NCBI RefSeq assembly: GCF_001908235.1
Contig: NZ_LGHK01000025.1
Coordinates: 48,188 to 112,187, forward strand
Length of the DNA stretch: 64,000 bases
Source: Bradyrhizobium sp. NAS96.2
Lineage (GTDB): Bacteria; Pseudomonadota; Alphaproteobacteria; Rhizobiales; Xanthobacteraceae
Reading direction: 5' to 3'
Shown here: positions 53,299 to 61,547 of the stretch, in pieces
How positions within the stretch are numbered: the stretch's first letter is position 1
How the letters are laid out: every line of letters starts with the position of its first letter
The notes under the pieces: generated by a model
Database searches by the model: none
Seen by the model: only the letters and a program-made list of their open reading frames with translations
What the model was told of the DNA's origin: nothing
Made by a program: the position numbers and the translations under genes

Positions 53299-53449
53299 TC
53301 TCGGCGATCCGCTTGCGAAGGATCGCCAAGCGGAGTTGTACGGACGCTTCACTCCGTCCGAGCCTCTGGCCTATCTCCCACTGCGTAAGATGAGTGTTTC
53401 GTGCTAGCTGCAGAAGCCGTCGCTCTTCCTCTGCGGACCACTGTCCCAT
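53291..53449 (-). CDS. Very small helix-turn-helix protein (52 residues)
   Basis: ATG 53449 with GGAAGGGAC directly upstream. The product is MGQWSAEEERRLLQLARNTH followed by LTQWEIGQRLGRSEASVQLR and a short basic helix. A WxxEEExxLLxLA opening and LTQWEIGQRLGRSEASV turn resemble Myb/SANT- or GcrA-like DNA-binding modules. It consists only of that module. The overlapping zinc-ribbon gene follows. Confidence 0.6.
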   Translation of the reverse strand: MGQWSAEEERRLLQLARNTHLTQWEIGQRLGRSEASVQLRLAILRKRIAENE

Positions 53450-54176
53450 GTCCCTTCCACCGGAAATTGATTCGTCACTGGAAATACCAGGAAGGATGCC
53501 AGAGACCGGCTCGTTCGTCTTTCCGTTTTTCGGTTAGGCCCGCAGACTGCGTCCTATTCAGCCAGTGGTAGGAACCAAGCGCTGGCAGCTGCCGTTATTG
53601 GGCCGCCAGTGCTGTTCGGCAACAGCACTGTTTGTGGAAGCTGGCCTCAGCTTGTGCCTCTCGCTGGGGCTGGTCTCACTCTCTCGTAGATGAGTGGTTT
53701 GAGCCATGCAGGATGAGCTTCAACATCGGGGCAATCGACTTCTTGTAATTGAGCAACCAGGCGGCGGTTGATCGCGTATCCTGAGAAAAGCGCGGATCAA
53801 TCTCAATCCCTGCAGATCGCTTCGCGCCGAGGGTTTGTTGTCGTTCATTCCCAGCTCCCTGCCCCGGCTTTCTGTAGGTGATCCAAGCGGCAAGTGCAAC
53901 GAGGTTCCACGTCGTGCACAGGTTGCAATACAAATCCGGCCGAAAGGAGAAGCCCTACGGCGAGAATTTAGCGATCGGCACCGGTGCTCTTTGGCGGCTT
54001 GCGTTGTCGGGCGCCACTTGGCTGGCGGCAGCAGCCTCCCCCGCTTCTGGCTCGAGTGAGTGGAGCGGAGTCATCGGATTTCCCCCGCGGAGGCACTTCG
54101 TTCCACAGATCCCGCGGACACTGTCACAGTAGAAGCATCTAATACCGCACCCCTGCTCGCATCGGCCAACCGCTGA
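53450..54176. other. Gene-poor stretch
   Basis: About 720 bases without a supported gene. On the minus strand around 53640-53790 an open segment reads INRRLVAQLQEVDCPDVEAH and then WLKPLIYERVRP, which looks coding but has no start; it could be a degraded gene. No convincing repeat or RNA gene. Confidence 0.35.
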
Positions 54177-55577
54177 TCAAAGCCACCAGGTGCCGAACAG
54201 GATCGTCAGCATCGTTAATGGGGCGCCCACTCTGAAATACGCCCAGAAGCCGAGTGTGATGCCGATGCGACGAGCCCGTTGCGCGACGATCAGGTTGGCG
54301 ACTGAGCCGACGAGCGTCAGATTGCCGGCAAGCGTGGACGCCATCGCAACGAGAAGCCACGCCCGCGTTGGATCCTGCAGGTTGGCAACAAAGGGCTTCA
54401 GGACCAACACGGCCGGCACGTTGCTGACAAGGTTGGACAGGCCAGCGGTGACCAGTGACAAGACCGATCCAGAGTTGAGGTGTAGCTCGCCGATTCGCGC
54501 GACCATCTCCGGCGTGAGCACGGTCGCTTCCAAGCCAGCCACCACGATGAATAGCCCAACGAACATCAAGAGCAGCGTCCAATCGATCTCACTGTAGACC
54601 TTCTCGGGCCGCACGCGCCTTGTGAACAGCAGCAGCGCGCCGCCCACGATGGCCACCTTCGCGACCGGCTGGCCGGCAAAAAACAAGATGACCATCGCAA
54701 GCGTCACTAGAGACGACTTCAGGACCAGTGGTCCGTGGTAACGCACGGGATCCGCAACAACGGGGGAGAAACGCTCGCGAGTGAAGAATTCACGGCGATA
54801 GACCAGGGCGATCAGAAGCGCTGTAAGCACAAGACCAACGGCCGCAACCGGCCACAGGGCGGCCGCGAACGTGCCATAGGGGATGTGCGAAAGCCCGCCG
54901 ATGATCATGTTCTGCGGATTGCCGGTGATCGTAGCTGTGCTCCCAACATTGGACGCCATCGCGATTGCGAGCAGATACGGGATTGGATCCCGCTTGAGCC
55001 GCGTGACCAGGTCGAGCACGAGCGGCGTCATCACGAGACAGATCGTATCGTTGACCAGGAAAGCCGAGAGCGCGCCTGCGAGCAGCACGATCGAGGTAAG
55101 CAGCACGAGCGGATGGCGAGCGCGCGTCACGGCCCAGTTGTTGACCAGTCGGAAGAATCCAGAGAGCCGCAGGTTGGCGACAACGATCATCATCCCGAGC
55201 AAAAGCGCAATCGTGTCGAAATCAATCGCCCGATACGCCTGATCGAGCGACATCACCCCCGATCCGACCATGAGGCTTGCGCCAAGCAGGGCGGCGCCGG
55301 CGCGGTCGAGGTGATAGCCAGGCAACTTGCCAATGGCGATGACGAGATAGGTGCCCGCGAAGATTACGACCGCGATACTGGCCGTTGCGTTGGCGCGAAG
55401 CGCTCCCATGGAAGGGAGCTGCCATCCGAAATATCTTGCGCCAACGATCCCGAGGATGATCGCCGCCGCAGTCAACGCGACTGCAATCCAACCGAACCTA
55501 CGAGCTCGCAGCGCGCCATTGTTCGTGGCCGCCGGTTGGACCTGGGCTTGGCCGGATTGGGTTTCGATCGACACCAT
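54177..55577 (-). CDS. SLC13/ArsB-type anion permease
   Basis: 466 residues, about 11-12 membrane segments. FLVNDTICLVMTPLVLDLVT, AIAMASNVGSTATITGNPQN and GLSNLVSNVPAVLVLKPFVA are signature stretches of the ion transporter superfamily that includes ArsB, NhaD and SLC13 carriers (two inverted halves each with a polar hairpin, N-D-T and S-N-V-P). It moves an anion across the inner membrane; the ion cannot be told. It starts 3 bases after the MFS stop with GCGGAG upstream, so it is the last gene of the putative sigma-54 operon. Confidence 0.85.
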   Translation of the reverse strand: MVSIETQSGQAQVQPAATNNGALRARRFGWIAVALTAAAIILGIVGARYFGWQLPSMGALRANATASIAVVIFAGTYLVIAIGKLPGYHLDRAGAALLGASLMVGSGVMSLDQAYRAIDFDTIALLLGMMIVVANLRLSGFFRLVNNWAVTRARHPLVLLTSIVLLAGALSAFLVNDTICLVMTPLVLDLVTRLKRDPIPYLLAIAMASNVGSTATITGNPQNMIIGGLSHIPYGTFAAALWPVAAVGLVLTALLIALVYRREFFTRERFSPVVADPVRYHGPLVLKSSLVTLAMVILFFAGQPVAKVAIVGGALLLFTRRVRPEKVYSEIDWTLLLMFVGLFIVVAGLEATVLTPEMVARIGELHLNSGSVLSLVTAGLSNLVSNVPAVLVLKPFVANLQDPTRAWLLVAMASTLAGNLTLVGSVANLIVAQRARRIGITLGFWAYFRVGAPLTMLTILFGTWWL

Positions 55578-55580
55578 AAT

Positions 55581-56843
55581 TCACTCCGCAGGGACGCGTA
55601 GCCCGACCAGGGTTGCTGGCGCGGGCAGGCGTGGCTCATTGACCTCAGGTTCGATGGACTTGATCTGTCCGCCGGTTTCTGGAACCGCAATCCAAAACAG
55701 GATGAAGGCGGCAAGCGCAACCGCGGCGAGGAAGAGGAATGCCGCATTATATCCTGCCATGTCGACGATGACGCCGGCGACGGAATTGCTCAGCGCGGCG
55801 CCGAGCCCCCAGGCCGCGGCGGCCGCCCCTTGCGCGAGGTTGTAGCGGCCGGTGCCCTTCGTCAGATCGGCAACGACGATATAGAACAGCGCGCCGAAGA
55901 TGCCGGCACCAATACCATCGAGAATCTGAATCGAAACGAGGGCGTATGGGCTCTGAGCCAGTGTGTAGAGGACGCCGCGCAGCGGCAGCACGGCGAAGCC
56001 GGCAAGGAAGATCGGCTTCCGGCCCCACGCATCGGCCTTGCGGCCAACCAGGATCGCCATCGGAATCATCGCAATCTGTGCCGTGGTGATGCAGGCAGCC
56101 ATGAACAGGGTCGCGGTCTCCTGATTGCCGATTGCGAGCTTTTCGCCAAGCAGCGGCAGCATCGCGGCGTTGGCGAAATGAAACAGCGAGATCGCGGCAG
56201 TGAACGCAAGAAGCGGCTTTGATCGTGCGAGGCTGCGCCAATCAGTGTGCTGCTCTTCATGCCCGCGCTCGGCGCCGCGCGCGAGCGCGTGATCAATGGC
56301 TCCTGGGTCGATTCGCAACGTTGCCCAGATGCTCGCAAGCGCGAGCGCAGCGATGAACCACAGGACGGCGCTGGGCGCGATGAGCCAGCCGGCGACGCCA
56401 GCCGCGACCGCCGTCGATGCCGTCCCTGCGTGGGTAAATGCTTCATTCCGGCCGACACGGCGCGTGAAGGCCTTTGGACCCACGAGGCCCAGCGAGATGG
56501 CCGCGATGGCCGGCGGGAAGGCCGCGTCGGCAATCCCGATCGCAATTTGGGCGATGGCAACCGGGATGAGAGTCGGAAACAGCGATATCGCCAGAGCCCC
56601 GAGCGCGACGGTCGCGGAGGCTATGACGATCAATCCGCGCTTCCAATGGGTCCAGTCGACGAACGCGCCGAGCGGGGCGCGGGCGATGACGGTCGCGACA
56701 CCCGCGATCATCATGACGACGCCGATCTTGCCGGCGTCCCAATGTTGGCTGGCGAGCAGATAGACGGCGAGGAACGGGCCGAGGCCATCCTTGACGTTCG
56801 CAAGCAGGAAGTTGACCCAATCGAGCGCATACCGGTTCTTCAT
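55581..56843 (-). CDS. MFS transporter, paralogue A
   Basis: 420 residues from ATG 56843 (MKNRYALDW), after a 62-base gap from the preceding gene; an upstream in-frame ATG would sit inside that gene. Twelve hydrophobic segments. Loop motifs APLGAFVDWTHWKRG between helices 2 and 3, LFHFANAAMLPLLGEKL and GRKADAWGRKPIFLAGFAVL are typical of an MFS group that I know as unnamed permeases. It is clearly related to the gene at 61548-62816, with the same order of motifs. Substrate unknown. Fourth-last of the operon behind the sigma-54 promoter. Confidence 0.87.
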   Translation of the reverse strand: MKNRYALDWVNFLLANVKDGLGPFLAVYLLASQHWDAGKIGVVMMIAGVATVIARAPLGAFVDWTHWKRGLIVIASATVALGALAISLFPTLIPVAIAQIAIGIADAAFPPAIAAISLGLVGPKAFTRRVGRNEAFTHAGTASTAVAAGVAGWLIAPSAVLWFIAALALASIWATLRIDPGAIDHALARGAERGHEEQHTDWRSLARSKPLLAFTAAISLFHFANAAMLPLLGEKLAIGNQETATLFMAACITTAQIAMIPMAILVGRKADAWGRKPIFLAGFAVLPLRGVLYTLAQSPYALVSIQILDGIGAGIFGALFYIVVADLTKGTGRYNLAQGAAAAAWGLGAALSNSVAGVIVDMAGYNAAFLFLAAVALAAFILFWIAVPETGGQIKSIEPEVNEPRLPAPATLVGLRVPAE

Positions 56844-56905
56844 CGTCCTCTCCGCCTTGAAGAGTGGGAACGTCGCGCCAGCGACGTTCCTGCCTTCTGC
56901 ACCTC

Positions 56906-57526
56906 TCACGCTGTCGCTTCGGCCGCGTCGGGCTCCGCAGCGTTAGCGTCCTCGTGCTTCGGCTTCTTGACGGGTTCAAAAGTGCCGTCCGATTTTGCGA
57001 TCTCGCGGACTTCGATCACGCGGCCCCGCTCGTTGACGAGCCCCTCGCCATGCACGGAGACTTCCGAGCCGGGTCGCAGCCGATCGGAATGCCGCCGCGC
57101 TTCCTTATGCCCGAGATGGAGAATGGTGCCGTCGTGGAGCAAGGCGCCGCGGACCTGCCCCTTCGGGGCGAAGAGGGTCAGCCGCACGATCCCCGACGCC
57201 TCCATCGCGGCGCGTTCCGCCTTTGGCAGCTGGTCGCCGCTGTCCGCATCTTTCTCTTCAGGCCCCTCATCAATCACGACCGCACCACCCGCCGTTTCGA
57301 TCGAAACTGCGGCGATCAGATCGGCACCACGCGGTTTCACGCCCCGCACACGGACTGAGCCGCCCGGGCGAACACTGGCCTTCAACTTGTCCGACAGATG
57401 TGGCGGGGTATGGACGAGGGTTTGGTCGCTGAGCACAAGACCATCAATGTCGCCATCGAGATTGATGGTGAACCGCTCAACGACGCCGGTCGTGACCGGA
57501 AGGTGGTCGGGATCAAGCCAATGCAT
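56906..57526 (-). CDS. Beta-rich (OB-like) protein, cytoplasmic paralogue
   Basis: 206 residues, no signal peptide. Two related modules: GVVERFTINLDGDIDGLVLS with VHTPPHLSDKLKASVRPGGS, and IVRLTLFAPKGQVRGALLHD with LHLGHKEARRHSDRLRPGSE. Each is a short beta-barrel with a buried 'RPGxxVxVxG' turn, similar in outline to DUF5666/OB-like repeats. A charged tail (KKPKHEDANAAEPDAAEATA) ends the protein. It is a paralogue of the exported protein encoded 50 bases upstream. Function unknown. Confidence 0.6.
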   Translation of the reverse strand: MHWLDPDHLPVTTGVVERFTINLDGDIDGLVLSDQTLVHTPPHLSDKLKASVRPGGSVRVRGVKPRGADLIAAVSIETAGGAVVIDEGPEEKDADSGDQLPKAERAAMEASGIVRLTLFAPKGQVRGALLHDGTILHLGHKEARRHSDRLRPGSEVSVHGEGLVNERGRVIEVREIAKSDGTFEPVKKPKHEDANAAEPDAAEATA

Positions 57527-57577
57527 AGTTTTCTCCTGTTAATGCTTTGAGGGGGTAGGCGGAAGAATTTGGAAGCT

Positions 57578-58336
57578 TCAGGGACGCGGGCCTTTCTTGC
57601 CGGGTGGCTCCGGACGCTGGATGAAGCTGAGCTGTGTCGGTGAAGGTCCGATTGCCTGCACGTCGATGACACGCCCCATCGGCGTCGTGAGCGCATCACC
57701 CTGGGCCGTGATGGGCTGGCTCGGAGCCAGGAACGCCGTGAACCTTTCGGCCTCAGGCGGAGGCAGGCGCAGGATGGTGCCGTCTTCGATCAGCACTCCG
57801 TTCACGTCGCCGCGCGGCCCGTGTAGCGCCATCTGGACGCGGCCTTGCACGGTCGAGGGCTGACCCGCCTGGCGCGGGCCTTTGGGGCCGGGACCGAATC
57901 CTGGGCCACTATCGGTGACCGTCTGACCCGAGCGATCATTGGTGATGGAGACCGCGGCAACCAGCGGGATCGTCATCGCCTTGAGGCCACGCACCGTCAC
58001 CGCGTCGCCGGGCCTGACCGCATAGACGAGTTGCGTCGAGAGGTGCGGCGGAAGATGCACCTCGGTGCCGTCGGCAAGAATCAGGCCGTCGACGTCGCCG
58101 CGCGGGGTCAGCGTGTAACGGTTCACCGTCCCGTTGATCGCCGGCAATTGCTGGGGGTCATAGACGGCGGCGGGGCCTGCGGCGGCCGCAGGCCCGGAAG
58201 GCGGCGGAAGCGGTGGAGGCGGAGGCGCGCCCGCCGAGGGTGATGGCGGCAATGGTTGGGCGTAGAGCGATACCGGGACGGCACTCGAGACCAGCGCGGT
58301 TCCGGCAACGATGAGTAGACGCAGCGATCGCTTCAT
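57578..58336 (-). CDS. Beta-rich (OB-like) protein, exported paralogue
   Basis: 252 residues from ATG 58336, which has AGGAG 8 bases upstream; an upstream ATG (58396) lies within the promoter. A signal peptide (LLIVAGTALVSSAVPVSLYA) is followed by a proline-rich linker, then two modules: INGTVNRYTLTPRGDVDGLI with VHLPPHLSTQLVYAVRPGDA, and VQMALHGPRGDVNGVLIEDG with LRLPPPEAERFTAFLAPSQ. The modules match those of the neighbouring cytoplasmic protein. It is the first gene behind the sigma-54 promoter. A periplasmic binding or sensing role is possible but not shown. Confidence 0.65.
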   Translation of the reverse strand: MKRSLRLLIVAGTALVSSAVPVSLYAQPLPPSPSAGAPPPPPLPPPSGPAAAAGPAAVYDPQQLPAINGTVNRYTLTPRGDVDGLILADGTEVHLPPHLSTQLVYAVRPGDAVTVRGLKAMTIPLVAAVSITNDRSGQTVTDSGPGFGPGPKGPRQAGQPSTVQGRVQMALHGPRGDVNGVLIEDGTILRLPPPEAERFTAFLAPSQPITAQGDALTTPMGRVIDVQAIGPSPTQLSFIQRPEPPGKKGPRP

Positions 58337-58376
58337 GGTTGGCACTCCTGTTCGCCCCCGCGGTACCAAGTCTTCC

Positions 58377-58392
58377 GCAAGGGCTATGCCAA
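58377..58392 (-). promoter_or_regulatory. Sigma-54 (-24/-12) promoter
   Basis: On the minus strand the sequence TGGCATAGCCCTTGCG matches TGGCAC-N5-TTGCA: both the GG and GC dinucleotides are present with the required 10 bases between. The -12 element lies about 40 bases before ATG 58336. An NtrC-family activator is encoded directly upstream, which supports the call. Confidence 0.75.
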
Positions 58393-58408
58393 CCATGATC
58401 GTGTTGAT

Positions 58409-59827
58409 CTATTTGATGTTTTCGGGAGGAGCCCGGCGCGCCTCGTCCGGCTTCACGACATCGCCTGTCCGATCAGCGGACGCCTCGCCGACATCGATCC
58501 CGTACTTCTGCGCCTTCGCGTAAAGGAGCTGGCGATGAATCCCTAAGCGCCGGGCCGCCTCGGTCCGGTTACCGCCCGCTTCGCGCAACGCGCGCGTGAT
58601 CATGAACTCTTCCAGCCGGCCGACCGCAGAGGCGAGATCACCCTCCGCCCAGTCCGGCGCAGCGGTAGATCCGTGCGCGCGAGCGGCGATCGAGAGGAAG
58701 TCGAAATCCGTTGCCGCAATGGTATCGCTGCGGCAGAGGATCGCCACCCGTTCAATCGCATTCTTGAGCTCGCGGACATTCCCGGGCCAGGTGTGCGCCG
58801 ACAGGCTGGTGGCGGCTTCCGTGCTCAGACGCTTGGGCGGGTCCGTTGCTTGATTCAGGAAATATTCCGCGAGCGGTACGATGTCGGAGGGACGCTCGCG
58901 CAGCGGCGCCAGGTGAATCGGCACCACGTTGAGCCGATAGAACAGGTCCTCGCGAAACTTCCCCTCCTGCACGGCGGCCGCAAGATCACGATGGGTCGCC
59001 GCCAGCACGCGCACATCGACCCGAATCGGACGGCCACCGACCGGCGCGACGTTTCGCTCTTGCAGCGCGCGAAGGATCTTCGCCTGCATCGTGAGATCCA
59101 TATCTCCGACCTCATCGAGAAACAGCGTACCCTTGTCGGCATCGCGGAATGCGCCGCTGCGCTCGGCAAGGGCGCCGGTGAACGCCCCGCGCACGTGACC
59201 GAACAGCTCGCTCTCAAGCAGGTCTCTCGGAATCGCGGCGCAGTTCACGGCGATGAACGGCCCACTGCCGCGCCGTCCGTGCCGGTGAATGGCGCGCGCC
59301 ACCAGCTCTTTTCCGGTTCCAGTCTCGCCGGTAATCAGGACAGTTGCATCGCTGTCGGCCACGAGCCCAATTGTCTTCTGTACCGCGCGCATCGCCTCGC
59401 TTGAGCCGACCAGATCATCATCTGGCGGTGACGCGCGGGACGCAGGCGTCGCGTCGGAATATGCCCGCGCCCGCAGCATCCGCGACATCAGGAAATCGAG
59501 ATCGGCGCGAGCGATCGGTTTCGTGAGATGATCGAAGGCGCCCAGCCGCATCGCCTCGATGGTGTTGGCAGCGCTGGCATAGGCGGTAAGGATCGCGACA
59601 GGCGGCGCTTTAGCGGGGTCGGCACGCAGGCGCCGAAGAACTTCGAGGCCATCCATCCCTGGCATCCGAAGATCGAGCAGGACGGCATCGACCCGCTCGC
59701 GGCTGGCGAGATCAAGAGCGACCAGTCCGCTCGGCGCCTCGACCGCGCGGTGGCCGAGATCACTCAGCGTCTCGGCCAGCCCTTCTCGCAGCGCTGCGTC
59801 ATCGTCGACAATCAGGATGGTCGCCAT
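58409..59827 (-). CDS. NtrC-family sigma-54-dependent response regulator
   Basis: 472 residues. Receiver domain 1-125 with DDD near residue 8-10 and the phospho-acceptor Asp in VLLDLRMPGMDG; AAA+ domain with Walker A GETGTGKE, the sigma-54 contact loop GAFTGA, Walker B TLFLDEVGDMD, and an arginine-finger region; C-terminal Fis-type helix-turn-helix (ALREAGGNRTEAARRLGIHR). When phosphorylated it should activate sigma-54 promoters. Its start overlaps the kinase end by 16 bases, and its stop lies 16 bases before the sigma-54 promoter of the next genes, a probable target. Confidence 0.93.
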   Translation of the reverse strand: MATILIVDDDAALREGLAETLSDLGHRAVEAPSGLVALDLASRERVDAVLLDLRMPGMDGLEVLRRLRADPAKAPPVAILTAYASAANTIEAMRLGAFDHLTKPIARADLDFLMSRMLRARAYSDATPASRASPPDDDLVGSSEAMRAVQKTIGLVADSDATVLITGETGTGKELVARAIHRHGRRGSGPFIAVNCAAIPRDLLESELFGHVRGAFTGALAERSGAFRDADKGTLFLDEVGDMDLTMQAKILRALQERNVAPVGGRPIRVDVRVLAATHRDLAAAVQEGKFREDLFYRLNVVPIHLAPLRERPSDIVPLAEYFLNQATDPPKRLSTEAATSLSAHTWPGNVRELKNAIERVAILCRSDTIAATDFDFLSIAARAHGSTAAPDWAEGDLASAVGRLEEFMITRALREAGGNRTEAARRLGIHRQLLYAKAQKYGIDVGEASADRTGDVVKPDEARRAPPENIK

Positions 59828-61377
59828 GGCAGCTCCAATACAAATACGGTCCCATCGCTTCTGTGAACGGCCCGCACCGTCCCACCATGCGCCTCGGCGA
59901 TCTCCCGTACAACGGCAAGGCCAAGACCCGTACCCTCGGAACGTCCTGTCACGAATGGCTCAAATAGGTGGGCTCGCACTTCCTCGGGGACTCCGCGACC
60001 GGTGTCAGCAACGGACAAAGCCATACGATCCCCTATCCTTTCCGCAGAGAGCGTCACGCGACCACCAGCCGGCGTGTTCTGGATGGCATTGAGGATGAGA
60101 TTGTCGATCGCTTGCGCGATTCGTGCGGGGTCGAAGCGCGCCTCGGCGCCGCCTCCGCAGACTTCGAGCTCGAGCCCCTGCTCGGCCGCTTGCTCGCGGA
60201 ACAGCTCGATGCGCTCCGTCAGGAAGGCGGCCACGTCTTTGACCGGTAGCGCGACCAGCGGCGCGCGCTGGACTGAGCTCAGGAGATTGCGGAGCAGAGT
60301 TTCCAGGCGACCAATCTGCTCGACGATGACCCGCAGCGCGTTGTCCTTGCGTGCGAGATCGGGGCCGGCAGCGACAGCATTCTCGGCCTTGAGCCGCATT
60401 GCTGCAATCGGGTTTCGGATCTCGTGCGCGACGCCGGCGACGACACGCCCCAGTGTGGCGAGACGGTTGGCCTCGGCCACTTGCCGCACCAATGCCTCTG
60501 AGGTCCGGCGGGCCTCAGCCAGGCGGATACCCGCGCGGTTGATTGCTTCGACAATTCGATCGAGATCCCGCTGTCCGGTGAGGTCGAGCTTGGGCAGCTC
60601 ATCGTTGCTGCTGGTGAGCGCCGCTTCCACCCGCTGTAGCCGTCGCGACCAGCCAAGGAGCAAGCGCCCAAGCCAGGCGGCAGACCCCAGCACGACGAGG
60701 AGCAGAACGCTCAGTCCCGCCATAGCCTGGATATAGGCTTGCCCGCCCGTGGTCGGCACGCGGGCCATGGTCCACGCAGACAGACCTGGAACAGGTCCGG
60801 GCAGAGGGCAGGCATGGAGCAGCAGGGTCTGTGCCCGGCCTTCCCGGCGGCGGTCAAAAGGCGCGCCGTCGAGCGCCGCGGTGTCGGCGGCTTCGCGGAT
60901 GCTCGGCAGCTCAGCCTCCGGCAGATCGGTCTTCTGTCCGGTCCCCTCATAGGTCGGAAACGCATAGGCAAGCGAGCCTTCGCCCCTCTGCCAGATCCCG
61001 CCCTCGACGCCATTGAGATCACGGAGCGCAATCTGCACCACCCCGGTCAAGCCACGAGTCAGGTCAGGGTCGTGGACATCCGCCGGTGCGCGTGTCGCAC
61101 CGGTGGTGAAGAACTGGTAGCGCGCCGCGATCGCATCGCAACCATGGGCCACGGCTGCTGATGCCCGCCGCAGCTGTTCCGTAGTCGACTGCTCGTAGAG
61201 CGAAAGCAGCAGTGCGCCGACGACGACGGAAGCGAGAAGGAAAGTACCCCAGCAGACGACGAACCAGCCGATGATCGAACGCGGTACGGCTCTGTCTGCC
61301 AGGTCCAAGATTTGACGACCAGTCCTGGTCAGGCGCCCGACGGACGCCTTTGCGTCACAGGGAGCGGCAGAGCGCAT
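59812..61377 (-). CDS. Membrane sensor histidine kinase
   Basis: 521 residues. Membrane segments near 37-60 and 218-240 enclose a periplasmic sensor domain of about 155 residues without a known family. Then comes a linker resembling HAMP, the phospho-acceptor helix RVVAGVAHEIRNPIAAM, and an HATPase_c domain with N box LILNAIQNTPAGG, G1 VADTGRGVP and G2 EGTGLGLAVV. It phosphorylates the overlapping NtrC-type regulator. ATG 61377 may not be the true start; residues 1-35 are low-complexity. The sensed signal is unknown. Confidence 0.88.
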   Translation of the reverse strand: MRSAAPCDAKASVGRLTRTGRQILDLADRAVPRSIIGWFVVCWGTFLLASVVVGALLLSLYEQSTTEQLRRASAAVAHGCDAIAARYQFFTTGATRAPADVHDPDLTRGLTGVVQIALRDLNGVEGGIWQRGEGSLAYAFPTYEGTGQKTDLPEAELPSIREAADTAALDGAPFDRRREGRAQTLLLHACPLPGPVPGLSAWTMARVPTTGGQAYIQAMAGLSVLLLVVLGSAAWLGRLLLGWSRRLQRVEAALTSSNDELPKLDLTGQRDLDRIVEAINRAGIRLAEARRTSEALVRQVAEANRLATLGRVVAGVAHEIRNPIAAMRLKAENAVAAGPDLARKDNALRVIVEQIGRLETLLRNLLSSVQRAPLVALPVKDVAAFLTERIELFREQAAEQGLELEVCGGGAEARFDPARIAQAIDNLILNAIQNTPAGGRVTLSAERIGDRMALSVADTGRGVPEEVRAHLFEPFVTGRSEGTGLGLAVVREIAEAHGGTVRAVHRSDGTVFVLELPWRPS

Positions 61378-61547
61378 GATAATCTCCGAGCAATCTGGCC
61401 ATCCCTTGGTTCACGTCTACGGGGCTCCCGTCCGATCATCCTCGTCGAACAACGCTACTTCAAGCCGCCTCATGGCCCGTTCTCCGGCAACAACCCACGA
61501 ACGACAATCCGGGCTGCCATCAGTGCGGATCCCCGGGCGGCGTGGGT
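61378..61547. other. Gap between MFS paralogue B and the kinase gene
   Basis: 170 bases. No promoter box or hairpin could be assigned; the kinase promoter may lie here. Confidence 0.3.
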
